DNA of 64,000 nt from Stieleria mannarensis. Its GTDB lineage: Bacteria; Planctomycetota; Planctomycetia; Pirellulales; Pirellulaceae. The position numbers and the translations under genes are program-made. The notes beneath the pieces are model-generated. The model was given only the letters and a program-made list of their open reading frames with translations, was not told the DNA's origin and did not search any database. Below are positions 26,384 through 36,016 of this stretch, piece by piece. Within the stretch, counting starts at the first letter, position 1, and the number at the start of each line of letters is the position of its first letter. Location: assembly GCF_014154935.1 (NCBI RefSeq), contig NZ_JACEHH010000002.1, forward strand, positions 248,001 through 312,000, written 5' to 3'.

Positions 26384-29300
26384 CTATGCCAAATTGCTTT
26401 GGTCGTCGGCCAGCAGGGCGAGCAAGTCGTCGTCCTCGTCCTCGGCGTCGGTCAGTGCAACGGAGGCCGATTGGTTGGCAACGTTGCCCGATGATGATTC
26501 GTCGCCGGAATCAACACTCACCAATTTGGCTTGCACGCTCAGGTCGGCCAGTGCCTGGTCGTACACCTGGCCGCCGGCGGCCGGGGCGGCCGAGGCGAGT
26601 TGGTCACTGACGACCGATTCACCTTCTCCGCCTTGGCTGGCGGCCAGCAATGCCAGGTGATTGATCACCCGTAAGGCATCCAGCGCGGTCGTTTTCATGT
26701 CACCGTTGACGTCGGTGTACATCCCGTTGGCGGCCGTTTCCCCCTCACCGTCTCGGGCCAGGGTGTTGATCACGGTCAGGGCGTCCGACGGGGTCACCAA
26801 TCCGTCGTTGTTGACGTCTTCGGGCATCGCCTGGTTTTGCAACGCGCTGACGGCACGGATGGTGATGGGCAGCGCGTGGTAGGTGATTTGCGAAACTTCC
26901 ACCGGATCATCGCGATCGAACAGCAAGGTGTCCTGGAAGGGCGATGAATCGGCGGGGCTTCCGATCACACGCGTCACCGTGTCCTGCGTCACGTTTCCGG
27001 CGGTGAAGAAGACGGTTGCCATCAGGTTCGGTTCGACAACGCCACCGTTATCGGCAACCGCTTGGTGCAGCAAGGTTCCGAACTCATCGATGATCCCGCG
27101 TCGAGCAGCGGTTCCGACGCCCGCGGCGGCGTTGAAATCGCCGTCAAATTCGACCTTGAAATCGTATCGACCACCGGCGGCGATCGAAACCGGATTGATC
27201 AGTTCGGTGTCGTACAGCATGTCCAGGTAGGCGGCAAAGACGAACGTGCCGTCTTGGGCGACCGTTCTCAAGTCTTCGACGCTGACTTGAACACCGAAGG
27301 TTTGCCCCGAAGCGACGGAGCTGATCGAATTGCCGAACTCGTCGACCAATCCGAATGAGATGTCGACGATGTCGTCGGCGTCTGCGTCGCCGATCGCCAT
27401 CGTGACTTCGGCGACGCTTCGCACACCGTCACCGGAGACGATCACGTAGGTGAAACTGTCAAATCCGTTGGCGTTGACGTCGGCAAAGTAGTCGAGCGTA
27501 TCATCGCTGAGGTCGCTGGGGGTTCCGTTGTTGTTGATCACCACGGTTCCACGCGACGGCGCGGTCACGATTCCGAATTCCTGGATCGTGTTGGTGGGGC
27601 CGAACAGGTCATTGTCCAGGACATCGAGCGTGTTGGGCAACACTCCGGCTTCGATGCGATTGCCGAACGAGTCAAGTCCATCGACAAAGGCGTCGTCGAT
27701 CGCACTGGCAAAGTTGTCGCTGGCCGGGAAAATCGTCAGCTCGGTGCGGCCGAGCCGCTGTTGTGCGGGCGTCAACGCGACGTCTTCGCCGACAAGAATC
27801 GTTTCGGCGACGGGGCTGTCGGCCGGATCCGCGGCAAACAAAGCGACTCCCGGAGAAACTCCGGACATCGTCAGCGTAAACAGCTCGACCGGATCGGTGT
27901 GCTGAATCAGGTTGCCGTCACCGGGGATCGGCTGGACGGCACCGACATCGTTGATCAAACCGGGGGTCGTGGCATCACCGAGTTTGAAGCCGCCGCCTTG
28001 GAAGTTTTCACCGAAGGTGATGTCAAACCCGAACGAATCAGTATCAATGGTGTCCAGCGTGGAAACCAGTTCGTCGGTGTACAGCAAGTCCAAGAACGCC
28101 GACGCGACGCCTTCGGGGCTGAAGTTCGGATTATTCAGTTCTTCGACGAACACACGAACGTAGAAGGGCTGGCCGACTTGGACGCTGGAAATCGGTTGAT
28201 TGTTGACAACGTCATAGATTCCGATCGTGAAGTCGACCAGATCGTCTGTCATCGCACCCGGCTGTGAATTCACCGTGACCTGAGCGGTGCTGATCGATCC
28301 ATTGGCGTCTTCGATGCTGTACGTGAACTGCTCGGTTCCGGCAAAACCGGGTTGGGGCGTGTAGCGAATCGTCTGGCCACCGCCTTCGAGCGTAACCTGT
28401 CCACCCTGGTCACCGGCCGAAACGCTGGTGATGGTGATGCCGCCAAAGATACTCGGGACGTCGTTCTCCAAGACGTTGAGTGCTCGGTTGGCCGATCCCT
28501 GCGGGATGTCAAACGTGTCGTCCACCGCGATCGGCACGTTGGATTGGAAGTTGACGTTCACGGCCACGCTGGCGGTGTACTGCGTGTTGGTCTGGTCAAC
28601 GACCACGTACTGGAACACGTCGCGTCCGGTGAACCCGTTGGGTGGCGTGTAGGAGATCGCACGACCGTCTTCGATAATCGAAATCGTTCCCGAAGTGCCG
28701 GTCCGGTTGACCGAGATGATTCGCAGCTGGGTGGTGCTGGTTTCAAAGTCGTTGGCCAACACATCCAATCGATTCGACAGCGAGTTCCGCGACACGGTGA
28801 AGGTGTCGTCGTTGGCGACGGCTGCCTGCTCCAGGATGTCGAACCGATAATCTTCGACTTCACCGGCATCGGCTTCGCCACCCACGCCCAATCCCGGAGT
28901 CGGGCTGTAGCGGAAACGGGCATAAGTCGATCCGACCACCGCACTGCTGGGAACGTTGACGGCCAGCGTCGAAGTTCCGGCCCCCAACTGAACGTCTTTG
29001 AACACCTGCTCTGAGGCATCAAACACGCCGTTGGCGTTGAAGTCGATCCAGCCTTGCAAGAACGCCGGCTCGCCGGTCGTGTTCCGAGTCACCACAGAAA
29101 AATTCGCCGTGCCGCCCGGGCCCAAGGGCGACAACAATTGGACGCCGTCTTCATCGTCGATGTTGTTCAGGTCATCGCCGAGCGCGTTGGCCGTGGGAAT
29201 TCCATTCGTTTCGCGATCGACCTCGACACCGAGCCCCAAGCCCGCCGTGATGCCGTGGCTGGGACCGCCCGCAGCGACCGTCGTCTGATACGAATCGGGA

Positions 29301-31489
29301 GCGTCACCATAGTCGCGCGAGGGCAGGTTTCCGAAGTTGTAATTGTCCGTCAACGCGATCCCGTTGTAATTGACGATGTGCTCACCGCCGGCGGGGAAGG
29401 TTTGGACAAAACCGGGTTCAATCACTTCCCGAATCGTGTAAGTGCCTGGGCCGGGGAAGTTGATGGAATAACGGCCGTTGACGTCGGTGTATGCCGACGG
29501 TTCGCCGATGTCCGGACGATCATCACCGTCCAAATCCAAGTAGATGTAAACCCCTTCGACGCCCGATTCGGTGGGATCAAAGACGCCGTTGCCGTTGGTG
29601 TCGGCAAACTTGGTCCCGGTGATGTCCGGGATCACTTGGGTGAACGCGAAATCGATCCCGCTGTCACCGCCGGCGGCGGTGCGCTGCGTGGGCAGACTTG
29701 GTGCGTATTGGGCAGGCGTCACCGCGACGATGCTGTAGCTTGTCCCCGAGGCGACATTCAATGTGTAGGTGCCGTTGGCCCCGGTGATCGCCACCGGTTC
29801 GGTCGGATCGAGCACACCGTTGGGGATCGTGTCGGCAAACACGGTCACGCCGGGCAAGCCGGGATCGTTGGTGCCGCGCCCGTCGCGGTTGACGTCGTTG
29901 AAGACCCGACCGGTGATATTGGATCCGACGGTTCCCGTGGCCAGACTATACGCCAAGGCGTTGGGCACATCCTGGAATCCGAACAAGCCTTCATTGAGAT
30001 CGAATCGGTCGATCGCGAACTCCGGAATCGTGTCATCGACGGTGCCGAAGATCTGGTCAAAACCGACGCCCATCCCGAATTCATCTCGGCGAGGACCGAC
30101 GCCATCAACAATGTTCCCGATGGCATTCGTCCCGTCGGTGTGACGGATCCCGAACGTGTGCCCCGCCTCGTGAGACACGGTCCACGCCATCGACCGTGCG
30201 ATCGCGTCCAACACACTCTTGTTATTGGCGATCGGGAACTGAGTCGCCGAGGCGAGGAAGAAATCGATCGGCAGGATCGAGTTCTCACTCATGTCAAAGT
30301 TGCCGATGTCCAGCGATTGTGCGATCCCGAGAATCCCGTCGATTCCCGCGTCCGCGATCGTCCCACCGATGAACAATCGAGTCACCAACGGGTCGTCGAG
30401 TGATGGTTCGGGATACAGTCCCAACGCGGCATCGCGACTATTGAGAATCCTGATTCCGAAATCACCCGGATTGCCCGTCGTGTTGTAATCGCCATTTTGA
30501 CCCTCCCGAACAACCGATTGAAAGTCGCTGTGAACCAGTTCCACCGTCTTGGTGATCAACTCGTTGTACGCCGCTTCGGAAGTGTCTTGCAGCCCCAAGG
30601 CGGCGAGGTTCTCACGAAGCGAAGAAAACCGTACGATCCCGAACGGATTCACGCTGCCGGGGAAAAGGGTTGTCGGGTAAAAACCGCCTTCGAAATCCAA
30701 ATAAATGGTCTGTTGAGCACCGATCGGCAGACTTTCCCCCACCGGACGGTAAACACGAAGCCCGGCGGTGTAATTGACCGAGGTGCTCGACGGCGCGACG
30801 ATCAAATAGTAGGTCCCGGTGTGCGGCACGACTTGAGCCGCCACCGCGTTGCCCGCCGTCATCAACGGTGAATTGTCGGGGTGGATGACACCTTGATTGG
30901 AATCGGTCCCGAACCAAAACGCGCCGTTGGTCGCCCGCGGGTTGTATGTCGTCCCCGATACCGATGGACCATAAAGAACCGTTAAGTTCGCCCCCGCTCC
31001 GATCACCGAGATGTCTAAAATGTCGCCTTCGTTCAGGTTGAACGCATACGTATCGACGTCGGCCGTCACGTTCCCCTGACCACTGACAGTCACCGGCAAA
31101 CTGCCGTTGATGTCAATCGTGTTCTCTTCGCTCGCCCCGGTCCCCAACGGAAGGAACTGGGCGCTGAAGCGAGAATCGTTCACACCGGTTTCATTGGCCG
31201 CTTCCGCTTCGTTGACGACAAACGCCGGCACGGTTCCGATGTTCCGCGGGTTTGTCGGCAGGAACAGATCGGTATCCACCAACGCGTTGTCGCTGCCCGC
31301 ACTGGGGACTGCGGCAAGCAACTGTCGGCTTTCCAGACCCTCCATCAACAACCGACGCCGCTGTTGACGCTGGCCCCGTCGGCTTCGTCTCGACTTTCTC
31401 TGTTTCCGCGAGGAATCGACGCTCATGTCGCTCGTCTCGTTGTTAGAAGCGTGGGGATTACGGAATTCCGATTCAGTTCGTTGGATCAT
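26384..31489 (-). CDS. Giant multidomain surface protein: metzincin-like protease, GEVED, cohesin-like and dockerin modules
   Basis: 1701 residues (ATG 31489; an internal ATG at 31426 gives MSVDSSRKQ and is an equally possible start). A basic N-terminus followed by LLMEGLESRQLLA is the planctomycete export motif. A pre-peptidase-like domain (about 90-240) precedes a metzincin zinc site HEAGHTFGIRH near 439. Two SdrD-B-like modules follow (about 530-710; GTKFADTNGNGVFDPTESGV), then a GEVED domain (about 723-880; DYGDAPDSY...GEVEDYRF), cadherin/VCBS-like units with V-L-x-N-D motifs (near 895, 990, 1260), two cohesin-like domains (near 1086 and 1371) and a dockerin with two Ca-binding D-x-N-x-D-G loops (about 1553-1612). 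The last 90 residues are low complexity. It is probably secreted or cell-surface attached; protease activity is inferred from the motif. Confidence 0.9.
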   Translation of the reverse strand: MIQRTESEFRNPHASNNETSDMSVDSSRKQRKSRRSRRGQRQQRRRLLMEGLESRQLLAAVPSAGSDNALVDTDLFLPTNPRNIGTVPAFVVNEAEAANETGVNDSRFSAQFLPLGTGASEENTIDINGSLPVTVSGQGNVTADVDTYAFNLNEGDILDISVIGAGANLTVLYGPSVSGTTYNPRATNGAFWFGTDSNQGVIHPDNSPLMTAGNAVAAQVVPHTGTYYLIVAPSSTSVNYTAGLRVYRPVGESLPIGAQQTIYLDFEGGFYPTTLFPGSVNPFGIVRFSSLRENLAALGLQDTSEAAYNELITKTVELVHSDFQSVVREGQNGDYNTTGNPGDFGIRILNSRDAALGLYPEPSLDDPLVTRLFIGGTIADAGIDGILGIAQSLDIGNFDMSENSILPIDFFLASATQFPIANNKSVLDAIARSMAWTVSHEAGHTFGIRHTDGTNAIGNIVDGVGPRRDEFGMGVGFDQIFGTVDDTIPEFAIDRFDLNEGLFGFQDVPNALAYSLATGTVGSNITGRVFNDVNRDGRGTNDPGLPGVTVFADTIPNGVLDPTEPVAITGANGTYTLNVASGTSYSIVAVTPAQYAPSLPTQRTAAGGDSGIDFAFTQVIPDITGTKFADTNGNGVFDPTESGVEGVYIYLDLDGDDRPDIGEPSAYTDVNGRYSINFPGPGTYTIREVIEPGFVQTFPAGGEHIVNYNGIALTDNYNFGNLPSRDYGDAPDSYQTTVAAGGPSHGITAGLGLGVEVDRETNGIPTANALGDDLNNIDDEDGVQLLSPLGPGGTANFSVVTRNTTGEPAFLQGWIDFNANGVFDASEQVFKDVQLGAGTSTLAVNVPSSAVVGSTYARFRYSPTPGLGVGGEADAGEVEDYRFDILEQAAVANDDTFTVSRNSLSNRLDVLANDFETSTTQLRIISVNRTGTSGTISIIEDGRAISYTPPNGFTGRDVFQYVVVDQTNTQYTASVAVNVNFQSNVPIAVDDTFDIPQGSANRALNVLENDVPSIFGGITITSVSAGDQGGQVTLEGGGQTIRYTPQPGFAGTEQFTYSIEDANGSISTAQVTVNSQPGAMTDDLVDFTIGIYDVVNNQPISSVQVGQPFYVRVFVEELNNPNFSPEGVASAFLDLLYTDELVSTLDTIDTDSFGFDITFGENFQGGGFKLGDATTPGLINDVGAVQPIPGDGNLIQHTDPVELFTLTMSGVSPGVALFAADPADSPVAETILVGEDVALTPAQQRLGRTELTIFPASDNFASAIDDAFVDGLDSFGNRIEAGVLPNTLDVLDNDLFGPTNTIQEFGIVTAPSRGTVVINNNGTPSDLSDDTLDYFADVNANGFDSFTYVIVSGDGVRSVAEVTMAIGDADADDIVDISFGLVDEFGNSISSVASGQTFGVQVSVEDLRTVAQDGTFVFAAYLDMLYDTELINPVSIAAGGRYDFKVEFDGDFNAAAGVGTAARRGIIDEFGTLLHQAVADNGGVVEPNLMATVFFTAGNVTQDTVTRVIGSPADSSPFQDTLLFDRDDPVEVSQITYHALPITIRAVSALQNQAMPEDVNNDGLVTPSDALTVINTLARDGEGETAANGMYTDVNGDMKTTALDALRVINHLALLAASQGGEGESVVSDQLASAAPAAGGQVYDQALADLSVQAKLVSVDSGDESSSGNVANQSASVALTDAEDEDDDLLALLADDQSNLA

Positions 31490-32376
31490 CGAGGGTCTCT
31501 ACCAAACGTGCCGGCCATGGGGCCTTGACGAAAAGCGGCGGTGTCGCGGGGCGGTCGTATGTGTTGCAGGCTCCGCAGAGTGTAATTCTGAGTCGCCCGC
31601 CTATCCATTGATTTCCATTTTCTCATCGGTCACGGCCCGTCCTTTTCGCACAGATTGCCGCACTACCGAGGAATGCTCGTTCGTTTGCATCGGACGAACT
31701 CAAACCCGGTCACGGTGAATTCAGGAGGGCTCGCCCAATCAGAAGGATGGGAAAAATGCGAAGTATGAGTCGATTGGATAAGGAATGGCTGCGATTCTAG
31801 TTGGGCCAATAACAGTGTCAACGAATCGTGGCCTTTCTGACGCGGCTTGTTGGGCAAGAGTTCCGGTCAAATCGATTAATCTCCCCCAAATCCGACCCGC
31901 CCCCCGATTCGGCGACGGGACACCCGCCGCCAAAAAGGCCTATTTGCGGCCATCAAACAGCCAAAATGGCGCGTTCCGTTCCAAGACTTCCCCTTGGGGT
32001 GCACTACTGCTGTGCCCCACGCCACGCACCGCGTGCAACGGCAGCCGGTGCCTGGAGTCGGCGAAATCGCTGGGTCCTGCCGTCGATCGATTTCTACCGA
32101 ATCGTCCCTTTAATGAAGCCATTTTTCCTACCTCCAAAATCTTCCTACCTCTCCACCCGGCTACGGTTTCCTGTCGCGTCGCTGGAAGCCAGCAGAGGGA
32201 TGGCAGAATGATGCGGGGCAGAATGATGGAGAAAATGCCGCTCGTGGTCCATCTCAGCTTGGTTTTCGGGGCGTGGACGAGGCGACGAGTCCTTTCGGCT
32301 TCGAGGACTCCTCACGTCGTCCACTACCGTCTATCCGAATCGGAAGGGGGCATCGTTTTGTTCGTCCGACTCTCGA
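31490..32376. other. Long intergenic region, mostly without recognisable content
   Basis: Almost 900 bp with open frames that lack similarity to known families and show no codon-like bias. It contains a copy of the GTAGTGGACGA palindrome (32273-32338) and a short direct repeat GGCAGAATGATG (32202-32228). The promoter of the giant surface protein gene should lie near 31490-31700. Confidence 0.6.
32273..32338. repeat. Palindromic repeat family C, copy 1
   Basis: Imperfect inverted repeat GTGGACGAGGCGACGAGTCC ... GGACTCCTCACGTCGTCCAC followed by CCGTCTATCCGA. Its reverse complement matches copies at 36017-36095 and 51191-51255, including the outer TATCCGA flank in the first two. Confidence 0.75.
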
Positions 32377-32919
32377 TCAGGCGGTGTGTGCGACTGCGGG
32401 GGCGAGGGTCGATCGCTTGGCACCGGAGAGTTCATAGGCACCGAACATCACGGCGACAAAACACAGGTCGCCGGCAAGCGTGTAGCCATAAAACGGGATC
32501 GCGTTGGTGAAGCAGGCGATTAGGCCTTGGGCCGTGGCCGGATACCAGGGGCCCAGCCAGACGCCGAAGTTGCTGACGACAAAGAACAACGTCGAAGCCG
32601 CCAGTGCGCCGGCGGGAAGTCGTCGCCAATTGACGTTCGCTGACGCTCGGCTGCGGACCAGTCGACCCAACGGAACGGCCAGCGTGACGCCAAGGTACGT
32701 CGCTGCCATCACCATCGGGTTGTAGAAGCCCATTCCGGGGGTTCCCATCAGGTGCGACACGGCATCGCTGATCAACAGCGCCGCCGCCGGAACCAGGTAC
32801 GCCTTTCGGCCGGCAAAATAGCAACCGGCGAACAGCCCCAACGCGCCCAAGCAGGCGAAATTGGGAGGATGCGGCAAAAAACGGGTCGCGGCGATGGCCA
32901 GGGTCAGCAAGTAGATCAT
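32377..32919 (-). CDS. DUF6580-like small integral membrane protein
   Basis: 180 residues with five to six hydrophobic helices, starting ATG 32919 (MIYLLTLAIAATRFLPHPPNFACLGALGLFAG). The pattern RFLPHPPNFxxxxALGLFAGxxF and LISDAVSHLMG...GFYNPMVMAATYLG is what I recognise as the DUF6580 group, distantly like ECF-transporter substrate-binding (S) components. No EcfA/EcfT genes are adjacent, so a vitamin or metal cargo is only a suggestion. Confidence 0.7.
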   Translation of the reverse strand: MIYLLTLAIAATRFLPHPPNFACLGALGLFAGCYFAGRKAYLVPAAALLISDAVSHLMGTPGMGFYNPMVMAATYLGVTLAVPLGRLVRSRASANVNWRRLPAGALAASTLFFVVSNFGVWLGPWYPATAQGLIACFTNAIPFYGYTLAGDLCFVAVMFGAYELSGAKRSTLAPAVAHTA

Positions 32920-32933
32920 TTTGCACCGGTCGA

Positions 32934-32953
32934 TGGGAGAGGCTAATCTCCCA
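32934..32953 (-). promoter_or_regulatory. Leader hairpin upstream of the DUF6580-like gene
   Basis: Perfect 7-bp stem TGGGAGA-N6-TCTCCCA located 15-34 nt upstream of the start codon, in the presumed 5' leader. It could be a regulatory leader element. No known riboswitch consensus is recognised. Confidence 0.35.
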
Positions 32954-33024
32954 CCGTTTTAACGACTTGCCGATCCTTTCGAAAGTCCCATGGGAGCCTG
33001 AATGACGGAACGTTTTCGTTGCAC

Positions 33025-33906
33025 CTACTGCAAAATGGCGGTGGCAACGCCGACCGCGGTCACCTGCGACGCGACGGCCTTGCGTTGGTACGGCGGCCGC
33101 TGTTTGAGCGCCGGGACGCACGATCCGGCTCGGTAGTATCCGAGGCTGTATTGGCACTCCGACGGCGGGCTGATCGCGGTCAGGTAGGGCCATGAGACCG
33201 CTTGAGCCAGAAACCGCCCGCCGCTGGCCAGGGGCTGCAAACAGGGAAAGCGTTGGTGGCCGTGGCGCTCCAACATCCGGTCCTCAAAGTAGAGCGGATG
33301 GGAAAAGGTGTTGGCGGCGGCCCAGTGCCGAGCGGTCCAATGCCACGGCAGTCCGCGATCGAGGCCGGATTCGGGCAGCTGCACCACCGGCGATGCTTCT
33401 CCTTGGCGAAACCCGAGCGGAAGTTCCCCGTTACCGATTTCCGAGGTGCCGGTCGTCAGCGCCTTAATCGGTGGCAGCACCAGTTTGCCGTCGGTCAATT
33501 CCGTTTGGCGATCGGCGAACAGGGATCGTCGGCCGACTTGATCGGCCGTCACATCAGGGATCACGGTGCGGTCGGTGGCCGCGTTCTCCGGGAGCGTGTC
33601 GATAGGGTCATCCAACACGTCGACTTGTCCGGGGCCCGCGGGCGTGGTGTCGGCGGCCTCTGCCGGCGGCGATGTCTGTCCGTCGCCTTGGACCAAGGCC
33701 GCGATCGTCAGCGGCAGGTCGTTAACGTAAGACGGCAATTCACTCGATTGGGGGCCTGCGGCAACGACCGACGGTGCGGACGTGACCGTTGCGATCGCAA
33801 GGCAGGTCGCGACCTTGGCCGCAACCACGCGGCGTCGTTTTGCGCCGAGCGCACGCGTTGCCGATCGCGGCGTTTGCAGTGACTTCTTCGTTCGTTTCCA
33901 AAACAT
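33025..33906 (-). CDS. Secreted hypothetical protein
   Basis: 293 residues from ATG 33906. The N-terminus is basic (MFWKRTKKSLQTPRSATRALGAKRRRVV) followed by a hydrophobic stretch (AKVATCLAIATVTSAPSVVAAG) that ends in an A-x-A-like site, so it is probably exported. The middle is Pro/Thr/Asp-rich and disordered-looking; the C-terminal half (LPWHWTARHWAAANTFSHPLYFEDRMLERHGH) is a compact block with a proline, tryptophan and histidine-rich pattern, followed by QPLASGGRFLAQAVSWPYLTA. I know this type only as a conserved planctomycete hypothetical and assign no function. Confidence 0.7.
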   Translation of the reverse strand: MFWKRTKKSLQTPRSATRALGAKRRRVVAAKVATCLAIATVTSAPSVVAAGPQSSELPSYVNDLPLTIAALVQGDGQTSPPAEAADTTPAGPGQVDVLDDPIDTLPENAATDRTVIPDVTADQVGRRSLFADRQTELTDGKLVLPPIKALTTGTSEIGNGELPLGFRQGEASPVVQLPESGLDRGLPWHWTARHWAAANTFSHPLYFEDRMLERHGHQRFPCLQPLASGGRFLAQAVSWPYLTAISPPSECQYSLGYYRAGSCVPALKQRPPYQRKAVASQVTAVGVATAILQ

Positions 33907-34214
33907 CGTGTTTCTCGCATGCTCCGTTTTGACGGACAACCAGATTCAATCCCATTATCTGGTTCGACCGATCGGACTCGAAACGAGACTAAACACGCCA
34001 GAACACGGACGACAGGAGCAAACGGCAACACAGGTTTGACCGCGACGATGGGAAAGACAGGGGCAATCGCTGTAATCGTCAGGGTTTGCCACGATCCGAT
34101 GCCGTCGGAACGAAGTGCGAGGAAACGTGGCCTGAAGCACCGGTGGCGACACCGCCTCGTAGCTGGCCTCCGCCTCGCGCTATGCAAAATCTTGATTTAA
34201 TACCATCTACTTCA

Positions 34215-34291
34215 TGAGCCGACGGTGCTAGCCGCGGGCCTTGGATTGCCCGTCAAGACTTGCAAGGCCCGAGGCTAGCGCCGACGGCTCA
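34215..34291. repeat. Long hairpin element (29-bp arms)
   Basis: Left arm 34215-34243 (TGAGCCGACGGTGCTAGCCG...) pairs with right arm 34263-34291 in 26 of 29 positions around a 19-bp loop. It lies 18 bp after the msrB stop (34309), so it can act as the msrB terminator, but the GAGCCGTCGGCGCTAGC core looks like a dispersed genomic repeat of this group of bacteria (from memory, not checked). Confidence 0.75.
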
Positions 34292-34308
34292 GTTTGTGAT
34301 CGAAAGGT

Positions 34309-34947
34309 TTATTCTTTCGCGGCGGACGTTTTTGCTTTGGATTTCGATTTCGGCTCGTCCGACGTCTCTTCGAACCTGAGTGCGGCGCTGTTCAGGCAGT
34401 AACGTTTGCCCGTCTTGTCTTTCGGTCCATCGCCGAACACATGTCCCAGATGGGCTTTGCAGCGGCTGCAGTGAACCTCCTGACGCGGGTAGATCAGCTT
34501 GAAATCGAGCTTCACGCCGATTCGATCGGCGCTGATCGGGTCATAAAAACTCGGCCATCCGGTTCCCGATTTGAACTTCGTCTCGCTCTTGAACAAGGCT
34601 TGGCCACAGATGATGCACCGATAAAGGCCGTCCTTTTTGTTGTCCCAGTATTTGTTCCGAAACGCCGGCTCGGTCTCTTCGTTCTGCGTCACTTTGAACT
34701 GGATCGCCGAGAGTGACTTTTGCAATTGGGAGACGGTTTTGGGCGTGTAGGGCGGATCCTCGATTTCATCCTCGGCGTTTTCGCCCTGCTGATCGGGCAA
34801 TGCCTCGCCGGTCACCTGCTGGGCGGCCGCGTCATCGACGACCGGATCCTGGCTGCCGGCCGGTCGCAGCCCCGCCACTGCGAAGACTGTTGCGATGACC
34901 GCGACGAAGCTCCACTTGCCGTAGACTTCGGGGATAGTTTGGTTCAT
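34309..34947 (-). CDS. msrB: Peptide-methionine (R)-S-oxide reductase MsrB, exported
   Basis: 212 residues. A hydrophobic signal (WSFVAVIATVFAVAGLRPAGSQ) and a linker of about 50 residues precede the SelR domain. Zinc cysteines are in CIICGQALF near 110 and HCSRCKAHLGHVF near 158; substrate-pocket SGTGWPSFYDPI follows the first pair; the catalytic cysteine is in KRYCLNSAALRF near 186. It reduces methionine-R-sulfoxide in proteins. Export suggests repair of periplasmic proteins, where electrons must come from a thiol-disulfide partner not found here. Divergent from the ABC ATPase gene 63 bp away. Confidence 0.93.
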   Translation of the reverse strand: MNQTIPEVYGKWSFVAVIATVFAVAGLRPAGSQDPVVDDAAAQQVTGEALPDQQGENAEDEIEDPPYTPKTVSQLQKSLSAIQFKVTQNEETEPAFRNKYWDNKKDGLYRCIICGQALFKSETKFKSGTGWPSFYDPISADRIGVKLDFKLIYPRQEVHCSRCKAHLGHVFGDGPKDKTGKRYCLNSAALRFEETSDEPKSKSKAKTSAAKE

Positions 34948-35009
34948 GGTGACTCCAACGATTCAGACAAATTCTTCGCTATCATCAAGCCGGCCTTCGC
35001 CGTTCCACT

Positions 35010-35960
35010 ATGGTTGATTCTATGCCGGTCGTCCAGTTAAACGCCGTTTCCCTGTGTTACGACCGCGGCAAGGTACTGGACGATGTCAGTTTTTCCGTCG
35101 CCGAGGGCGAATACATCGTGGTTTTGGGGGCCAGCGGGTGCGGAAAAACTTCTTTGCTGAGAATGATCGCCGGGCTGGTTTCCCCGACGTCGGGGACAAT
35201 TTTTTTGGCCGGCCGTGACGCGACCCGACTCGCTCCCCGCCACCGAGACGTCGCGTTGGTGCCGCAGCACGACGGGCTGTACCCCCACCTCACCATCGCT
35301 CGATCGATCGGAATGGCGGTCCGCGGCCGCGTCGCCGGCAACCAACGACAGCAACGGATTCTCGAAGCGGCACGGATGGTGGGCTTGGAATCGCTCCTGG
35401 ACCGGCTGCCCCAACAGCTCAGCGGCGGCCAATTGCGTCGCGCCGCGGTCGCCAAGGCGATCGCGCGGCGGGCTGCGGTCAGGCTGTTGGACGAACCCTT
35501 GTCGGCGATCGATGCGAACCTGCGATACCAGATCGAAAAGGACTTGGCGAGGTTGCACCGTCAATCGCCCGGCGTCACCCTGCACGTGACCCACGACGGC
35601 GCCGAAGCGTTGCGTCTGGCCAGCCGTGTGGCCGTGATCGAAAACGGCAAGATCGCCCAATTCGACACACCGGATCAACTGCGCGCCGCCCCGGCGACGC
35701 CCGGCGTGGCCGCCGCGCTCGGCCGATCCGAATTGATCACCGTGCCGGTCCGACGTGTCGACGACGCGTGGATCGGTGGCGATGGCCAACGGATCCCGGG
35801 ACCAGACGCGCCGGTCGGTGCATCGGCGACGTTGGGGTACTATGAAGAAGACTTGGTCGACCAATCCGGCCAGAGGCCACGTGAGGGTTGCTCAGGATGG
35901 CTCGATCGCAAACGCAACGCAGCCGTCGATCACGATCGCTTGCTCTGGTTCCTCCCGTAG
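35010..35960 (+). CDS. ABC transporter ATP-binding protein (MalK/UgpC-like), no adjacent permease
   Basis: 316 residues with Walker A LGASGCGKTSLLRM near 38, Q-loop LVPQHDGLYPHL near 82, signature QLSGGQLRRAAVAKAIARR near 132, Walker B VRLLDEPLSAID near 158 and switch LHVTHDGAEAL near 190. After the ATPase core (from 235) there is a short TOBE-like part (ELITVPVRRVDDAWIGGDG) and an odd, basic C-terminus. MalK-like proteins energise sugar or metal import, but no permease or binding protein gene lies next to it, so the partner is unknown. ATG 35022 is an alternative start. Confidence 0.85.
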   Translation: MVDSMPVVQLNAVSLCYDRGKVLDDVSFSVAEGEYIVVLGASGCGKTSLLRMIAGLVSPTSGTIFLAGRDATRLAPRHRDVALVPQHDGLYPHLTIARSIGMAVRGRVAGNQRQQRILEAARMVGLESLLDRLPQQLSGGQLRRAAVAKAIARRAAVRLLDEPLSAIDANLRYQIEKDLARLHRQSPGVTLHVTHDGAEALRLASRVAVIENGKIAQFDTPDQLRAAPATPGVAAALGRSELITVPVRRVDDAWIGGDGQRIPGPDAPVGASATLGYYEEDLVDQSGQRPREGCSGWLDRKRNAAVDHDRLLWFLP

Positions 35961-36016
35961 CGGAACTCGCCGAGAGTTTCACTTGGCGCGCGAGTCTGTA
36001 CGTCTCGTCCAAATCG

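Noticed and set aside
31785-32510. Plus-strand open frame of 241 residues in the long intergenic region
   Set aside because: No similarity, arginine/serine-rich composition, overlaps palindromic repeat C and the end of the DUF6580-like gene.
32920-33024. Cobalamin riboswitch
   Set aside because: No recognisable B12-box or conserved core; only a short hairpin is seen.
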